Origin: Candidatus Absconditabacterales bacterium
GTDB lineage: Bacteria > Patescibacteriota > Gracilibacteria > Absconditabacterales > Absconditicoccaceae
Direction: 5' to 3'
Assembly: GCA_023228925.1 (NCBI GenBank)
Contig: JALOAF010000018.1
Coordinates: forward strand, 1 to 21,214
DNA length: 21,214 bases
Shown piece after piece: positions 1 through 6,324 of the stretch (the stretch's first letter is position 1; each line of letters opens with the position of its first letter). The notes beneath the pieces were generated by a model. The model saw nothing but the letters and a program-made list of their open reading frames with translations, did no database searches and had not been told where the DNA came from. Position numbers and translations under genes: made by a program.

Positions 1-2
1 TT

Positions 3-1166
3 GCTTGGGTAAATATATTTTATGAAGTAGTTCAAGAGGCATTAATTCTTCCATTGTTTTATTTAATAAGTAAAGGTCTGGAAAATAAATCAGATTTAAA
101 TAATAGAGTTAAAACTGGATTAATAACTTCATTTTTTGTCTATTTAGTGATGACAATCTTTATGGTCACATTTACTGAACCTCTTTTGAATTTTATGGGG
201 CAAAAAAAAGAAATATTATCTGCAACGGTAACTTATATAAGATTTGAAGCATTAGCTATTCAAATATCAGTGCTTTTTAAATTTATATCTATTGTACTTA
301 TACTCTTAAACAAGAACAAAAAACTTTTAAGTCTTCTTGGAATACAGATGGTTTTAACAATTCTTTCTGATACCTTCTTGGTAAGTACTCTTCCTATATC
401 TTTTAATATTGGCGTCAATGGAATAGCTATTGGAAATATTTTAGTAAATATAGTTCTAGTTATCTCAGGAATATTATTTCTTAAAACTGAAAACATCTAT
501 ATCTTTAATAAAACAAAGAATGATTTTAAATGGCAAAAAGATTGGTTTAAAATTGGTGGAATATCTGGTATTGAATCCTTTGTTAGAAATGTGGCATTTA
601 CTTTAATGATAATTAGGATGATAAATATGGTTCAGGAACAAGGAACTTTCTGGGTGACAAACAGTTTTATATGGGGATGGCTTTTACTTCCAATAATGGC
701 TTTAGGAGAATTAATTAAGAGAGATTCAGCTGAAGACCAAAATAATGTAGATAAGAAGTTCTCTTCATATATGATCATTACAGGAATAGTTTGTGGATTA
801 TGGATTTTGACTATACCATTTTGGAACCTATTTGTCGGTAAATTTATGAATGTAGAAAATTATATCACTGTTGTATTTATTGCTAAGATCTCTATTGTTT
901 TTTACATAATCTTTGCATTTAATAATGTTGTAGATAGTATTTTCTATGGACTTGGTAGAACTGATCTAATGTTATATCAATCACTTATTGTAAATACATT
1001 CTTTTATGGTGGACTTTTTATAGCATATAGATATAACTATTTTGTACCATCTTTAAATAAAATCGCGATAATGTTTGGTGTTGGAATGGCAATTGATTCG
1101 ATTATTACTTTTATAATGTTTGTAGTTCTAAAGAAAAAGAACAAGCTTGTATTGGTAAAAGATTAA
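3..1166 (+). CDS. MATE family multidrug/Na+ antiporter, 5' end outside the window
   Basis: Inner-membrane efflux transporter of the MATE (NorM/DinF-like) family, which exchanges Na+ or H+ for drugs or metabolites. The frame is open from the left edge (first full codon at 3), so about 388 residues are visible. The TTG at 54 is only an internal codon (ILPLFYLISKG), not the start. MATE proteins are usually about 450 residues, so roughly the first 60 are missing. Visible features are a chain of about ten hydrophobic segments, an internal RFEALAIQIS-type segment typical of the fourth to fifth MATE helices, and a basic C-terminal tail (VLKKKNKLVLVKD). No partner gene is visible. It is the only large plus-strand gene and probably belongs to the chromosomal backbone left of the accessory region. 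Family assignment rests on overall sequence character, not on a catalytic motif. Confidence 0.8.
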   Translation, partial: AWVNIFYEVVQEALILPLFYLISKGLENKSDLNNRVKTGLITSFFVYLVMTIFMVTFTEPLLNFMGQKKEILSATVTYIRFEALAIQISVLFKFISIVLILLNKNKKLLSLLGIQMVLTILSDTFLVSTLPISFNIGVNGIAIGNILVNIVLVISGILFLKTENIYIFNKTKNDFKWQKDWFKIGGISGIESFVRNVAFTLMIIRMINMVQEQGTFWVTNSFIWGWLLLPIMALGELIKRDSAEDQNNVDKKFSSYMIITGIVCGLWILTIPFWNLFVGKFMNVENYITVVFIAKISIVFYIIFAFNNVVDSIFYGLGRTDLMLYQSLIVNTFFYGGLFIAYRYNYFVPSLNKIAIMFGVGMAIDSIITFIMFVVLKKKNKLVLVKD

Positions 1167-1311
1167 TATTGTATAGTTTTTCTCATATATTCTTTTTTAA
1201 TTATAGAATACATTAAACACTATTTATAATTTATAACAATTGTAACATATTGGTTTTGGTCTGTCCCTGGTCTGTCCCCTTTAAATTGGACTTTCATAAA
1301 TATGAACTTTC

Positions 1312-1337
1312 ATTGTAACAAAATTATTTGTTACAAT
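1312..1337. repeat. Hairpin, perfect 10-bp stem
   Basis: Arms ATTGTAACAA (1312-1321) and TTGTTACAAT (1328-1337) are exact reverse complements around a 6-base loop. It lies about 145 bases after the MATE stop codon. The sequence after it (TATTATAACG) is not a T-run, so it is at best a weak terminator for the MATE transcript and could instead be an operator or mRNA 3' structure. Confidence 0.45.
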
Positions 1338-1457
1338 TATTATAACGCAATTAAAATTCAATAACATCAATCTATTTCAACCAAGATAACAAAAAAATGA
1401 TGATTCCTCAAAAAATTCAAAATTCAGGATTAATGCGGATTTTCATGTCCCAATGCG

Positions 1458-1484
1458 TTATGCACAGGTTTGACCCCCAGATTT
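1458..1484. repeat. R2 repeat, left member of a direct pair
   Basis: This 27-base segment (core GGTTTGACCCCCAGATTT) recurs at 1800-1826 in the same orientation with one mismatch (A/C at position 9). The pair brackets 315 bases that contain part of R3 and the R1 copy. The core is half of the palindrome seen complete at 18041-18062. Confidence 0.75.
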
Positions 1485-1639
1485 TATATAAAAAAGTCAA
1501 AAATCAAGGCACGACCCCAATTATTTTTCATAGCATATGAACCAAAATTTATTAAGACTTATAAGGCTTAATTGTCATCTCGGTTGCTCTTCTTGACTGG
1601 GATCTATGCTCTGTTATTCATACGATTCTAAGTTCTGTC

Positions 1640-1753
1640 ATTCCCGAGAATTCGGGAATCCAGGTTCTCCCTACTTAGATGCCTCAGCATCGCTAATATC
1701 AGCGAAGTCATAAAATGACAAGCTGTAATAATTGTGACTCTGGTCACGCTAAT
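1640..1753 (-). repeat. R1 interspersed repeat, copy a (reverse orientation)
   Basis: Two parts are recognisable. The hairpin ATTCCCGA-GAAT-TCGGGAAT (1640-1659), followed by CCAGG, has the layout of the ATTCCC...GGGAAT repeats known as dRS3 in Neisseria and seen in many other bacteria. The segment 1693-1753 is the reverse complement of 14574-14634 with 57 of 61 positions identical. It includes a small inner hairpin, GTGAC/GTCAC. Confidence 0.75.
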
Positions 1754-1799
1754 TCTTCTCCCTCACTATCTCACTTCTCACCATTCACTGCTTTATACA

Positions 1800-1826
1800 T
1801 TATGCACCGGTTTGACCCCCAGATTT
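1800..1826. repeat. R2 repeat forming the 3' end of the nuclease gene
   Basis: Right member of the 27-base direct pair (other copy 1458-1484). Read on the minus strand it encodes the end of the PD-(D/E)XK protein and provides its TAA stop at 1802-1800. Confidence 0.75.
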
Positions 1827-3155
1827 CAATTCAAGAGATTTAATAACCTTTTTTTGAATTTTAAAGAAATCTCCAACTTCTTCTTTAAAAAAATTAAGTA
1901 AAAAATTATTTAATTTTTCTTTTATTTCATCTTCTTCAAGTTCATTAATATGCTCAATATTAATTGGGATTTTTAACATTCTAGGCCATGATTTTTTATC
2001 TTTATTAAACCTTTTTGCCTTGCCATAATATTTACTATCCAGTTTAATATTATAAAGTTTTTCTCTAAAATCAGAAGCTTCGGATTTACTTGGTCCAATT
2101 ATAAGATCCAAAGACAATCTGTCAGCAAGATTATTAAATTCATATACTAGGATTTTACTAATGTTACTGTTCCAACCTTGTCCCTTATCTTGATCTTCAA
2201 GATTGTCGAATGCTTTATCACTAAATCTAATAAAAGATTTACTTGAGGATTCAAAATTTATATAATCTGAAATATATTTCATCTCTTCTGTTGTTTCACC
2301 TCTTAAAACATCTTGTAAATGTTTACTTATTGTCGTTTGAATATCAGGTTTATATTCATATAGTGTTTCAAGTGCTTTTTTATAATCTTTATTACTCCAT
2401 ATTTTATTTGCTAATTCTTCAAGTTCTTTTACTTCCACAATTCCTCTCCTTTTTAATAAATCAATATAACTCTCTAAAACTAATTTAGTTTTTATAGATA
2501 AGTCTTCTTTTTTTGAAATAATACTCTTTATCACATCGGCAACCATTTGATGACTTGCTCTCATCCAATATTCTTTGCCTTTTTGGGGTTCATCTAGATT
2601 TTTTGTTAAAAAAATAAAATATTTGTCATAGCCATTTTTTTCATCATCAGTTTTTGATGGATATTTATTATTAACAATATCTTCATATTTTGAAAGTTGA
2701 CCATCATCCGTTTCGCCAGTAGTTCGTTCAGTAGCAAAAATTTTATTTTCAATTGTAACTACTACTTTGTTTGATTCATCTACTATAAGTAAGTCTATAT
2801 TGTTTTTTTCTCTATAAATGGTGATATTTTTTTTGTATTGTGCTAAATAAATATAAGACTGTAATTTATCAAGAATATCTGGTTGAGAATTACTATCCTC
2901 ACTATTTTCAGTAATAATTGCTTTTAAAAAACCATCTAATATCTCATATTCTAAATTATGTTCACTGTCATCAAATAACCACCCTAACATATTAGAATGC
3001 CTAATTTCATGGTGACCCATACCAGTTATTTCTAAGATGTTAAATTCCATTAAATTATTGCTTATATTTGATAAAACACTTTGTACTTCATCATTAAAAA
3101 TTAATTTTTTTATACTTTCAACAGCCTTCTTAATTTCTTCTTCTTTTTTGCTCAT
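1800..3155 (-). CDS. PD-(D/E)XK nuclease family protein (PDDEXK_4-like)
   Basis: Probable DNA-cleaving nuclease, 451 residues. The N-terminal half has the PDDEXK_4 (PF14281) pattern: a helix with HHEIRHSNMLGWLF (residues 48-61), then YREKNNIDLLI (114-124), VTIENKIFA (133-141) and GQLSKY (152-157). The likely catalytic set is E50, D121, E136, K138 and Q153. Family members are often found in phage-defence islands; the precise role is unknown. The ATG at 3155 follows directly on the TGA of the DUF2779 relic and has AGAGGTG upstream, so translation was probably coupled to that gene. The last eight residues (KSGGQTGA) and the stop are encoded by the R2 repeat at 1800-1826, so the natural C-terminus was probably replaced. 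The catalytic part is intact. Whether the protein still works without an intact DUF2779 partner is open. Confidence 0.8.
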   Translation of the reverse strand: MSKKEEEIKKAVESIKKLIFNDEVQSVLSNISNNLMEFNILEITGMGHHEIRHSNMLGWLFDDSEHNLEYEILDGFLKAIITENSEDSNSQPDILDKLQSYIYLAQYKKNITIYREKNNIDLLIVDESNKVVVTIENKIFATERTTGETDDGQLSKYEDIVNNKYPSKTDDEKNGYDKYFIFLTKNLDEPQKGKEYWMRASHQMVADVIKSIISKKEDLSIKTKLVLESYIDLLKRRGIVEVKELEELANKIWSNKDYKKALETLYEYKPDIQTTISKHLQDVLRGETTEEMKYISDYINFESSSKSFIRFSDKAFDNLEDQDKGQGWNSNISKILVYEFNNLADRLSLDLIIGPSKSEASDFREKLYNIKLDSKYYGKAKRFNKDKKSWPRMLKIPINIEHINELEEDEIKEKLNNFLLNFFKEEVGDFFKIQKKVIKSLELKSGGQTGA

Positions 3156-3404
3156 TCATAACACCTCTTTCAATCTATTTAAAACTTTAACCATCGCTAA
3201 TGTATCTAATTTACAATACTCCAATAGTGCTTGTCAAGTCCTGGTTAAAAGTTGACAAGCTAGACTACCGACTTCATTACCCGTTTCAGAAATAGCTTCC
3301 GCAGAACTAACAGGAGTAGTTAAAACATCTTTATTATATTTTCTTAACCAAAGAGACTTTACACATTGTAGCCCCCTTATGTATAGTGATTTTGATAAAT
3401 TCAT
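3156..3404 (-). pseudogene. DUF2779 protein gene reduced to its two ends
   Basis: Translating from the ATG at 3404 gives 56 residues beginning MNLSKSLYIRGLQCVKSLWL and reaching GNEVGSLACQLL, which match the N-terminus of DUF2779 proteins (LSKS..I.GLQC.KSLWL, G.EVG.LA..L). A TGA stands at 3236-3234. The same frame then continues with LLEYCKLDTLAMVKVLNRLKEVL to a TGA at 3158-3156, matching the family C-terminus (YC..DTLAMV.I...L). From memory, DUF2779 proteins are about 500-600 residues and carry nuclease-like folds, so several hundred central codons are gone. The start has a good AAAGGA site 13 bases after the stop of the 223-aa gene, and the end touches the start of the nuclease gene. The intact gene was therefore the middle member of a coupled three-gene operon. 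Family assignment is from recalled motifs. Confidence 0.75.
3229..3260. repeat. Inverted repeat at the deletion junction of the DUF2779 relic
   Basis: GCTTGTCAA (3229-3237) and TTGACAAGC (3252-3260) are exact 9-base reverse complements separated by 14 bases. The in-frame TGA that interrupts the relic (3234-3236) lies in the left arm. The position coincides with the join between N- and C-terminal remnants, so the hairpin may have promoted the deletion or be its scar. Confidence 0.6.
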
Positions 3405-3417
3405 TAATATTTGTCCT

Positions 3418-4089
3418 TTATTCTATAATCCACCCATCATAGAGTAGATTTCTTAACTCTTCATTATTTTGATAGACAAACTCTCTTGTATCTGCTTTTA
3501 TTATAAATTGCTGATTTTTAAATTCAAGAGTACCGCTAGTTCCATTTGTGTTATAAATCAAATTACTTTCAGAGTTTTTATCTATAAAAATTAAACCCGT
3601 TTCCCAAATTTCTTCATTAGAAAGAAATGGATTAAATATTAGTTGAATTTTAACTTCTTGGTATCGTAAAAAGATATTTTCTTTATCCCAATTTTCAGGC
3701 ATACTTCTTGAAATAAGCTGTTTATCCTCATCTTTTGTAATAACCGCAATTTTCCAATATTTATTCAATAAATCAACTATAAAAACAATATCTAAAGTTT
3801 TATCTTTAGCCTTATCTTGGCAAATCTTTTGGATATATTTATTTTTTGGTACCATATGCTCATATACTAAATTTGTAAAATCCTTATTATTTATCTTTGT
3901 AATAGCTTCTGCACTATAATAATCACCTTGTAAATATTTTGATTCTGTACTTAAGCTCAAAATTGCATTTGATAAAAACTTATTTAATCCTTCTTTCAAA
4001 CCATTTACCATAATATTATCATCCCAATCAATAGAATAGAGTAATTTATAATAACTTGTAGCTATAATTCTAATATTTTCTTTTTTCAT
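3418..4089 (-). CDS. Uncharacterised 223-aa protein with EHxVPK motif
   Basis: I do not recognise a named family. The ATG has AAGGAAAC upstream. The most distinctive part is the middle: YYSAEAITKINN (57-68), EHMVPKNKYIQKIC (77-90), LLNKYWKIAVITKDEDKQL (107-125) and MPENWDKENIFLRY (130-143). The combination E-H-x-V-P-[KR], VITK-x-E-D, MP-x-x-W-D and RY looks like a conserved pattern I have seen in uncharacterised proteins, but I cannot name it. EH..P could suggest an HNH-like metal site, yet no second histidine/asparagine pair is evident. There is no signal peptide or membrane segment, so it is cytoplasmic. It is the first gene of a unit with the DUF2779 relic (13-base gap) and the PD-(D/E)XK nuclease, which argues for a role in DNA or phage defence. 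Confidence 0.7.
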   Translation of the reverse strand: MKKENIRIIATSYYKLLYSIDWDDNIMVNGLKEGLNKFLSNAILSLSTESKYLQGDYYSAEAITKINNKDFTNLVYEHMVPKNKYIQKICQDKAKDKTLDIVFIVDLLNKYWKIAVITKDEDKQLISRSMPENWDKENIFLRYQEVKIQLIFNPFLSNEEIWETGLIFIDKNSESNLIYNTNGTSGTLEFKNQQFIIKADTREFVYQNNEELRNLLYDGWIIE

Positions 4090-4152
4090 TTGTTTCCTTT
4101 TTTTCTTGAAATTTTCTGGTAAAAATCAGGTTAACTTTTTTTCTATTATGAC

Positions 4153-4275
4153 GTAAAATCAAGCTCATTTTTATAAAATTCTTAATTCAAAATCCTTGAT
4201 CTGTCCCCTTTTAATTAGACTTACGAATATACAAGCAGTCAAAATACGTGATACGACCCCAATTTTTTCATAGCA
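4153..4275. repeat. R3 interspersed repeat, copy b
   Basis: Fills most of the gap between the HNH gene and the 223-aa gene. It matches 5383-5520 over its whole length: TATAAAATTCTTAATTC, AATCCTTGAT, then a CCCCTTTTAATTAGACTTA-like stretch, then GTCAAAATACGTGATACGACCCCAA in identical form, and a final TTTTTTCATAGCATCTGACCC. On the minus strand it reads GGGTC..., GGGGTCGTAT... and GGGGACAG, so each part carries a GGGG-T/A-C box. It overlaps the upstream region of the 223-aa gene and may carry promoter or terminator activity. Confidence 0.75.
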
Positions 4276-4289
4276 TCTGACCCATTTTT

Positions 4290-5339
4290 TTACTTTAATA
4301 TATTCTTTCTATGCCATTTAAAAAACTTACTGCTTTCAGGATTAAAAAAGTTTAATCTCATATCCGTTTTAATACTCAAGTTTTTATATCTTACCTGCTT
4401 TATCTTTTCAGATACTATTATTTTTCCATCATCATCAAAAGATATTAATCCTTTATCAAAAAGAGCATCGTGTATAGGACATAGTAACAAGCCATTATTT
4501 ACAAACATTTGTTCATATTCATTTGATTTTGACCATGGTTTTATATGACTGGCTATTAGTAATTCTTGAATATCAATTTCACACAAATCACATTTAACTT
4601 TTCCAGTTTTCAACTTTCTATCATTAATCAAGTTTTTTCTATAAATACTCTGGTTAACTCTATATTTTTGTAACCTTTCTTTTTCTTCACCGGAAATTTG
4701 CTTAATGTTTTCAATTTCATCAATTCCTTTTATATATTCCTTCACTTTTTTAGGTTCATATCCATTCCAAATATTCAATAAATCTTTATCAACAAAATCT
4801 AAAGGGAAATCTTTTATAATAAAAAATTTCAAATCTTTAAGATAATCGAAAAATTCTTTAACAGATTTATTGTTATAATCCTGAAATTTCTCTATATCTT
4901 CTATAATATAATCACTCTCAATTTCAAAAACTTTTTTACTTTGATTAATCAAGTAATAAAAACTTAAAACACTTCCTTTTTTGTTATCCCTTTCATTATA
5001 TTCAACATAAAAAGGTGGATATTTAATTTCTGTATGTTTCAAATCTGGTCTATCTTCTTCAATAGTTAAAACTTTATTTTTATTTTCAATATAAAAAACA
5101 AATATATGTTTATTCTTTTTAAATTCTGTTTCAAAAAAAACTGTTGATTCTATACTTCTTGGTCTTTTTATTTTTAATTCCTTAATTTCACCATCAGCTT
5201 TCTTTATTATTGCTTTCATTTCTTTCTTATTAACATAAACTCCAAAATCATTTTTCAAATTGTTAATCGATGTATAAAATCGTTTTTCTTTTACTGGAAT
5301 ATTTTCATCTATAAAAACTACAATATTTTCTCTTGCCAT
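4290..5339 (-). CDS. HNH endonuclease, predicted restriction enzyme (COG3440/HNH_2-like)
   Basis: 349 residues. The C-terminal third is an HNH nuclease domain of the kind found in predicted restriction endonucleases (COG3440). It has C250-x2-C253, SHIKPWSKSNEYEQ (264-277), NNGLLLCPIHDALFDKGLISFDDDG (281-305). The likely catalytic or metal residues are H265, N282, H290 and the zinc cysteines C250, C253 and C287. The preceding 240 residues are rich in lysine, glutamate and beta-prone segments and match nothing I can name. By analogy with the family they would recognise DNA or a modified base, which is inference. ATG at 5339 with AGAGGT upstream. It stands alone between two copies of R3 (4153-4275 and 5383-5520), as if added to the island as a single unit. 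No methyltransferase of its own is adjacent, so it may cleave modified DNA or rely on the large methyltransferase upstream. Confidence 0.8.
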   Translation of the reverse strand: MARENIVVFIDENIPVKEKRFYTSINNLKNDFGVYVNKKEMKAIIKKADGEIKELKIKRPRSIESTVFFETEFKKNKHIFVFYIENKNKVLTIEEDRPDLKHTEIKYPPFYVEYNERDNKKGSVLSFYYLINQSKKVFEIESDYIIEDIEKFQDYNNKSVKEFFDYLKDLKFFIIKDFPLDFVDKDLLNIWNGYEPKKVKEYIKGIDEIENIKQISGEEKERLQKYRVNQSIYRKNLINDRKLKTGKVKCDLCEIDIQELLIASHIKPWSKSNEYEQMFVNNGLLLCPIHDALFDKGLISFDDDGKIIVSEKIKQVRYKNLSIKTDMRLNFFNPESSKFFKWHRKNILK

Positions 5340-5382
5340 ATAAAAAACCTCTAAAGTATTTTTTATTCAATATGCTGACTTA

Positions 5383-5520
5383 AAAATCAAGACTAATTTT
5401 ATAAAATTCTTAATTCCAAATCCTTGATTTCGGTATGGTATGTACCCTTTAAATTGGACTTATAAATAAATTGGAAGTCAAAATACGTGATACGACCCCA
5501 AATTTTTTTATAGTATCTAA
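5383..5520. repeat. R3 interspersed repeat, copy c
   Basis: Same order of blocks as copy b (4153-4275), with a diverged middle (TTTCGGTATGGTATGTACCC instead of CTGTCCCC) and an identical GTCAAAATACGTGATACGACCCC core. It fills the gap between the 222-aa gene and the HNH gene. The two copies lie in the same orientation 1230 bases apart, so recombination between them would remove the HNH gene exactly. Confidence 0.75.
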
Positions 5521-5542
5521 GCCTCAATTTTCAGGTTTAAAA

Positions 5543-6211
5543 TTATGCATCATGGTCCTTTCTTAAATATATTTTTAATTTTGTTGTCGATATTTCAAAA
5601 TAATCTAGTAAATCTTTTATTAAATCTCGAATTTGATTAGCTGATAAATTTGTTTCAATGTAAAAATCTTTTATAATTTGTTCAGATACTCTTAAATTAT
5701 CAGGAATTTCTGAAAAATATTGTCTGCCTTTTTTACTGATAAAAGACTCATCTGTTTTTAATCTATGGAATTTTTCTATGTTAATTTCTTTTAAATCCTT
5801 TAAAATATATTTATATAAAACTCTCCAGGTTTTTAATCCTTTATATGCCTTATCAAGCAAAATATATCCATAAGGTCGTTTATAAGTAAAATTTTCATCT
5901 AAGCTATGGGCTTCAGTTTTATCCAATTCTTTTATTATTCTTATTCTATTATTTTTTTCTTTAGTATCTTCTTCAATTTCCTCAAATTCAGGATTTATAT
6001 CAAAGAAAATTTTTATTAATTTTTCAATTTCAGATGATGATTTCATAAAACCAGGTAATTTTTCATTACATTGTTTAATAATATCGGTTTTGTCTAATTC
6101 TACATTATTTCTTGGATTAATTTGAAGAAACATATCATCCGGTATTGACAATAATGTTTCTTGTAAATAATTTAATGTATCTAATATTTTCTTAACTTTT
6201 GAGTCTGTCAT
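5543..6211 (-). CDS. Uncharacterised 222-aa protein in restriction operon
   Basis: Cytoplasmic, charged and helical, with no signal peptide or membrane segment. ATG at 6211 with a strong AAGGAGG site. The N-terminal 100 residues are acidic (EEIEEDTKEKNN). The C-terminal part has a recognisable pattern: KRPYGYILLDKAYKGLKTWRVLYKYILKDL (111-140), GRQYFSEIPDNLR (162-174), then FYIETNLSANQIRDLIKDLLDYFEI (184-208). The order W...L...L, GR.YFS, LR, ETNLSANQI resembles a C-terminal domain I have met in proteins near restriction genes, but I cannot give the family a name. The ETNLSAN segment looks like the start of a helix-turn-helix. It follows the large methyltransferase after 113 bases and could be an accessory or specificity subunit of that system. 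Confidence 0.65.
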   Translation of the reverse strand: MTDSKVKKILDTLNYLQETLLSIPDDMFLQINPRNNVELDKTDIIKQCNEKLPGFMKSSSEIEKLIKIFFDINPEFEEIEEDTKEKNNRIRIIKELDKTEAHSLDENFTYKRPYGYILLDKAYKGLKTWRVLYKYILKDLKEINIEKFHRLKTDESFISKKGRQYFSEIPDNLRVSEQIIKDFYIETNLSANQIRDLIKDLLDYFEISTTKLKIYLRKDHDA

Positions 6212-6274
6212 AAATTAACCTCCTTAATCAAAAAATAACAAACTGTTTATTTATCAAGACTATGCTGGCTTTTC

Positions 6275-6300
6275 CCAGGTATGACCCCCACTCAGGCACT
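6275..6300. repeat. R2-like fragment between methyltransferase and 222-aa gene
   Basis: CCAGGTATGACCCCCACTC resembles the R2 core (GGTTTGACCCCCAG). It lies in the 113-base gap and continues the pattern of a GACCCC-bearing element in the gaps between island genes. The match is short. Confidence 0.4.
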
Positions 6301-6324
6301 CCAAGATTTTGTTTTTTTATAGTC

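Larger units (their letters stand above)
1252..1545. repeat. Split copy of R3 repeat
   Basis: The left piece (about 1252-1300) contains CTGTCCCCTTTAAATTGGAC, matching the R3 copies at 4201-4220 and 5443-5460. The right piece (about 1490-1545) contains GTCAAAAATCAAGGCACGACCCC followed by a TTTTTCATAGCAT-like stretch, matching 4238-4275 and 5477-5515. In the other copies the two parts are about 30 bases apart; here about 190 bases lie between them, including an R2 copy. This looks like an R3 element opened by insertion of other sequence. Confidence 0.6.
1167..1799. other. Intergenic repeat mosaic without an intact gene
   Basis: No convincing coding frame on either strand. The stretch holds pieces of all three repeat families: a split R3 copy (1252-1300 and about 1490-1545), an R2 copy (1458-1484), an R1 copy in reverse orientation (1640-1659 hairpin and 1693-1753), and a separate 10-bp hairpin at 1312-1337. 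It separates the plus-strand MATE gene from the convergent minus-strand nuclease gene, so it must hold the transcription end of both. I see no hairpin followed by a T-run that would be a textbook terminator. Confidence 0.7.

Noticed and set aside
3037..3255. 72-aa plus-strand frame across the DUF2779/nuclease junction
   Set aside because: It lies antisense to coding sequence, has no ribosome site, and its composition is that of a shadow frame.
4153..5520. R3 copies as integron attC sites
   Set aside because: The spacing is cassette-like, but I see no GTTRRRY/RYYYAAC core pairs, no long imperfect hairpin of attC type and no integrase gene.
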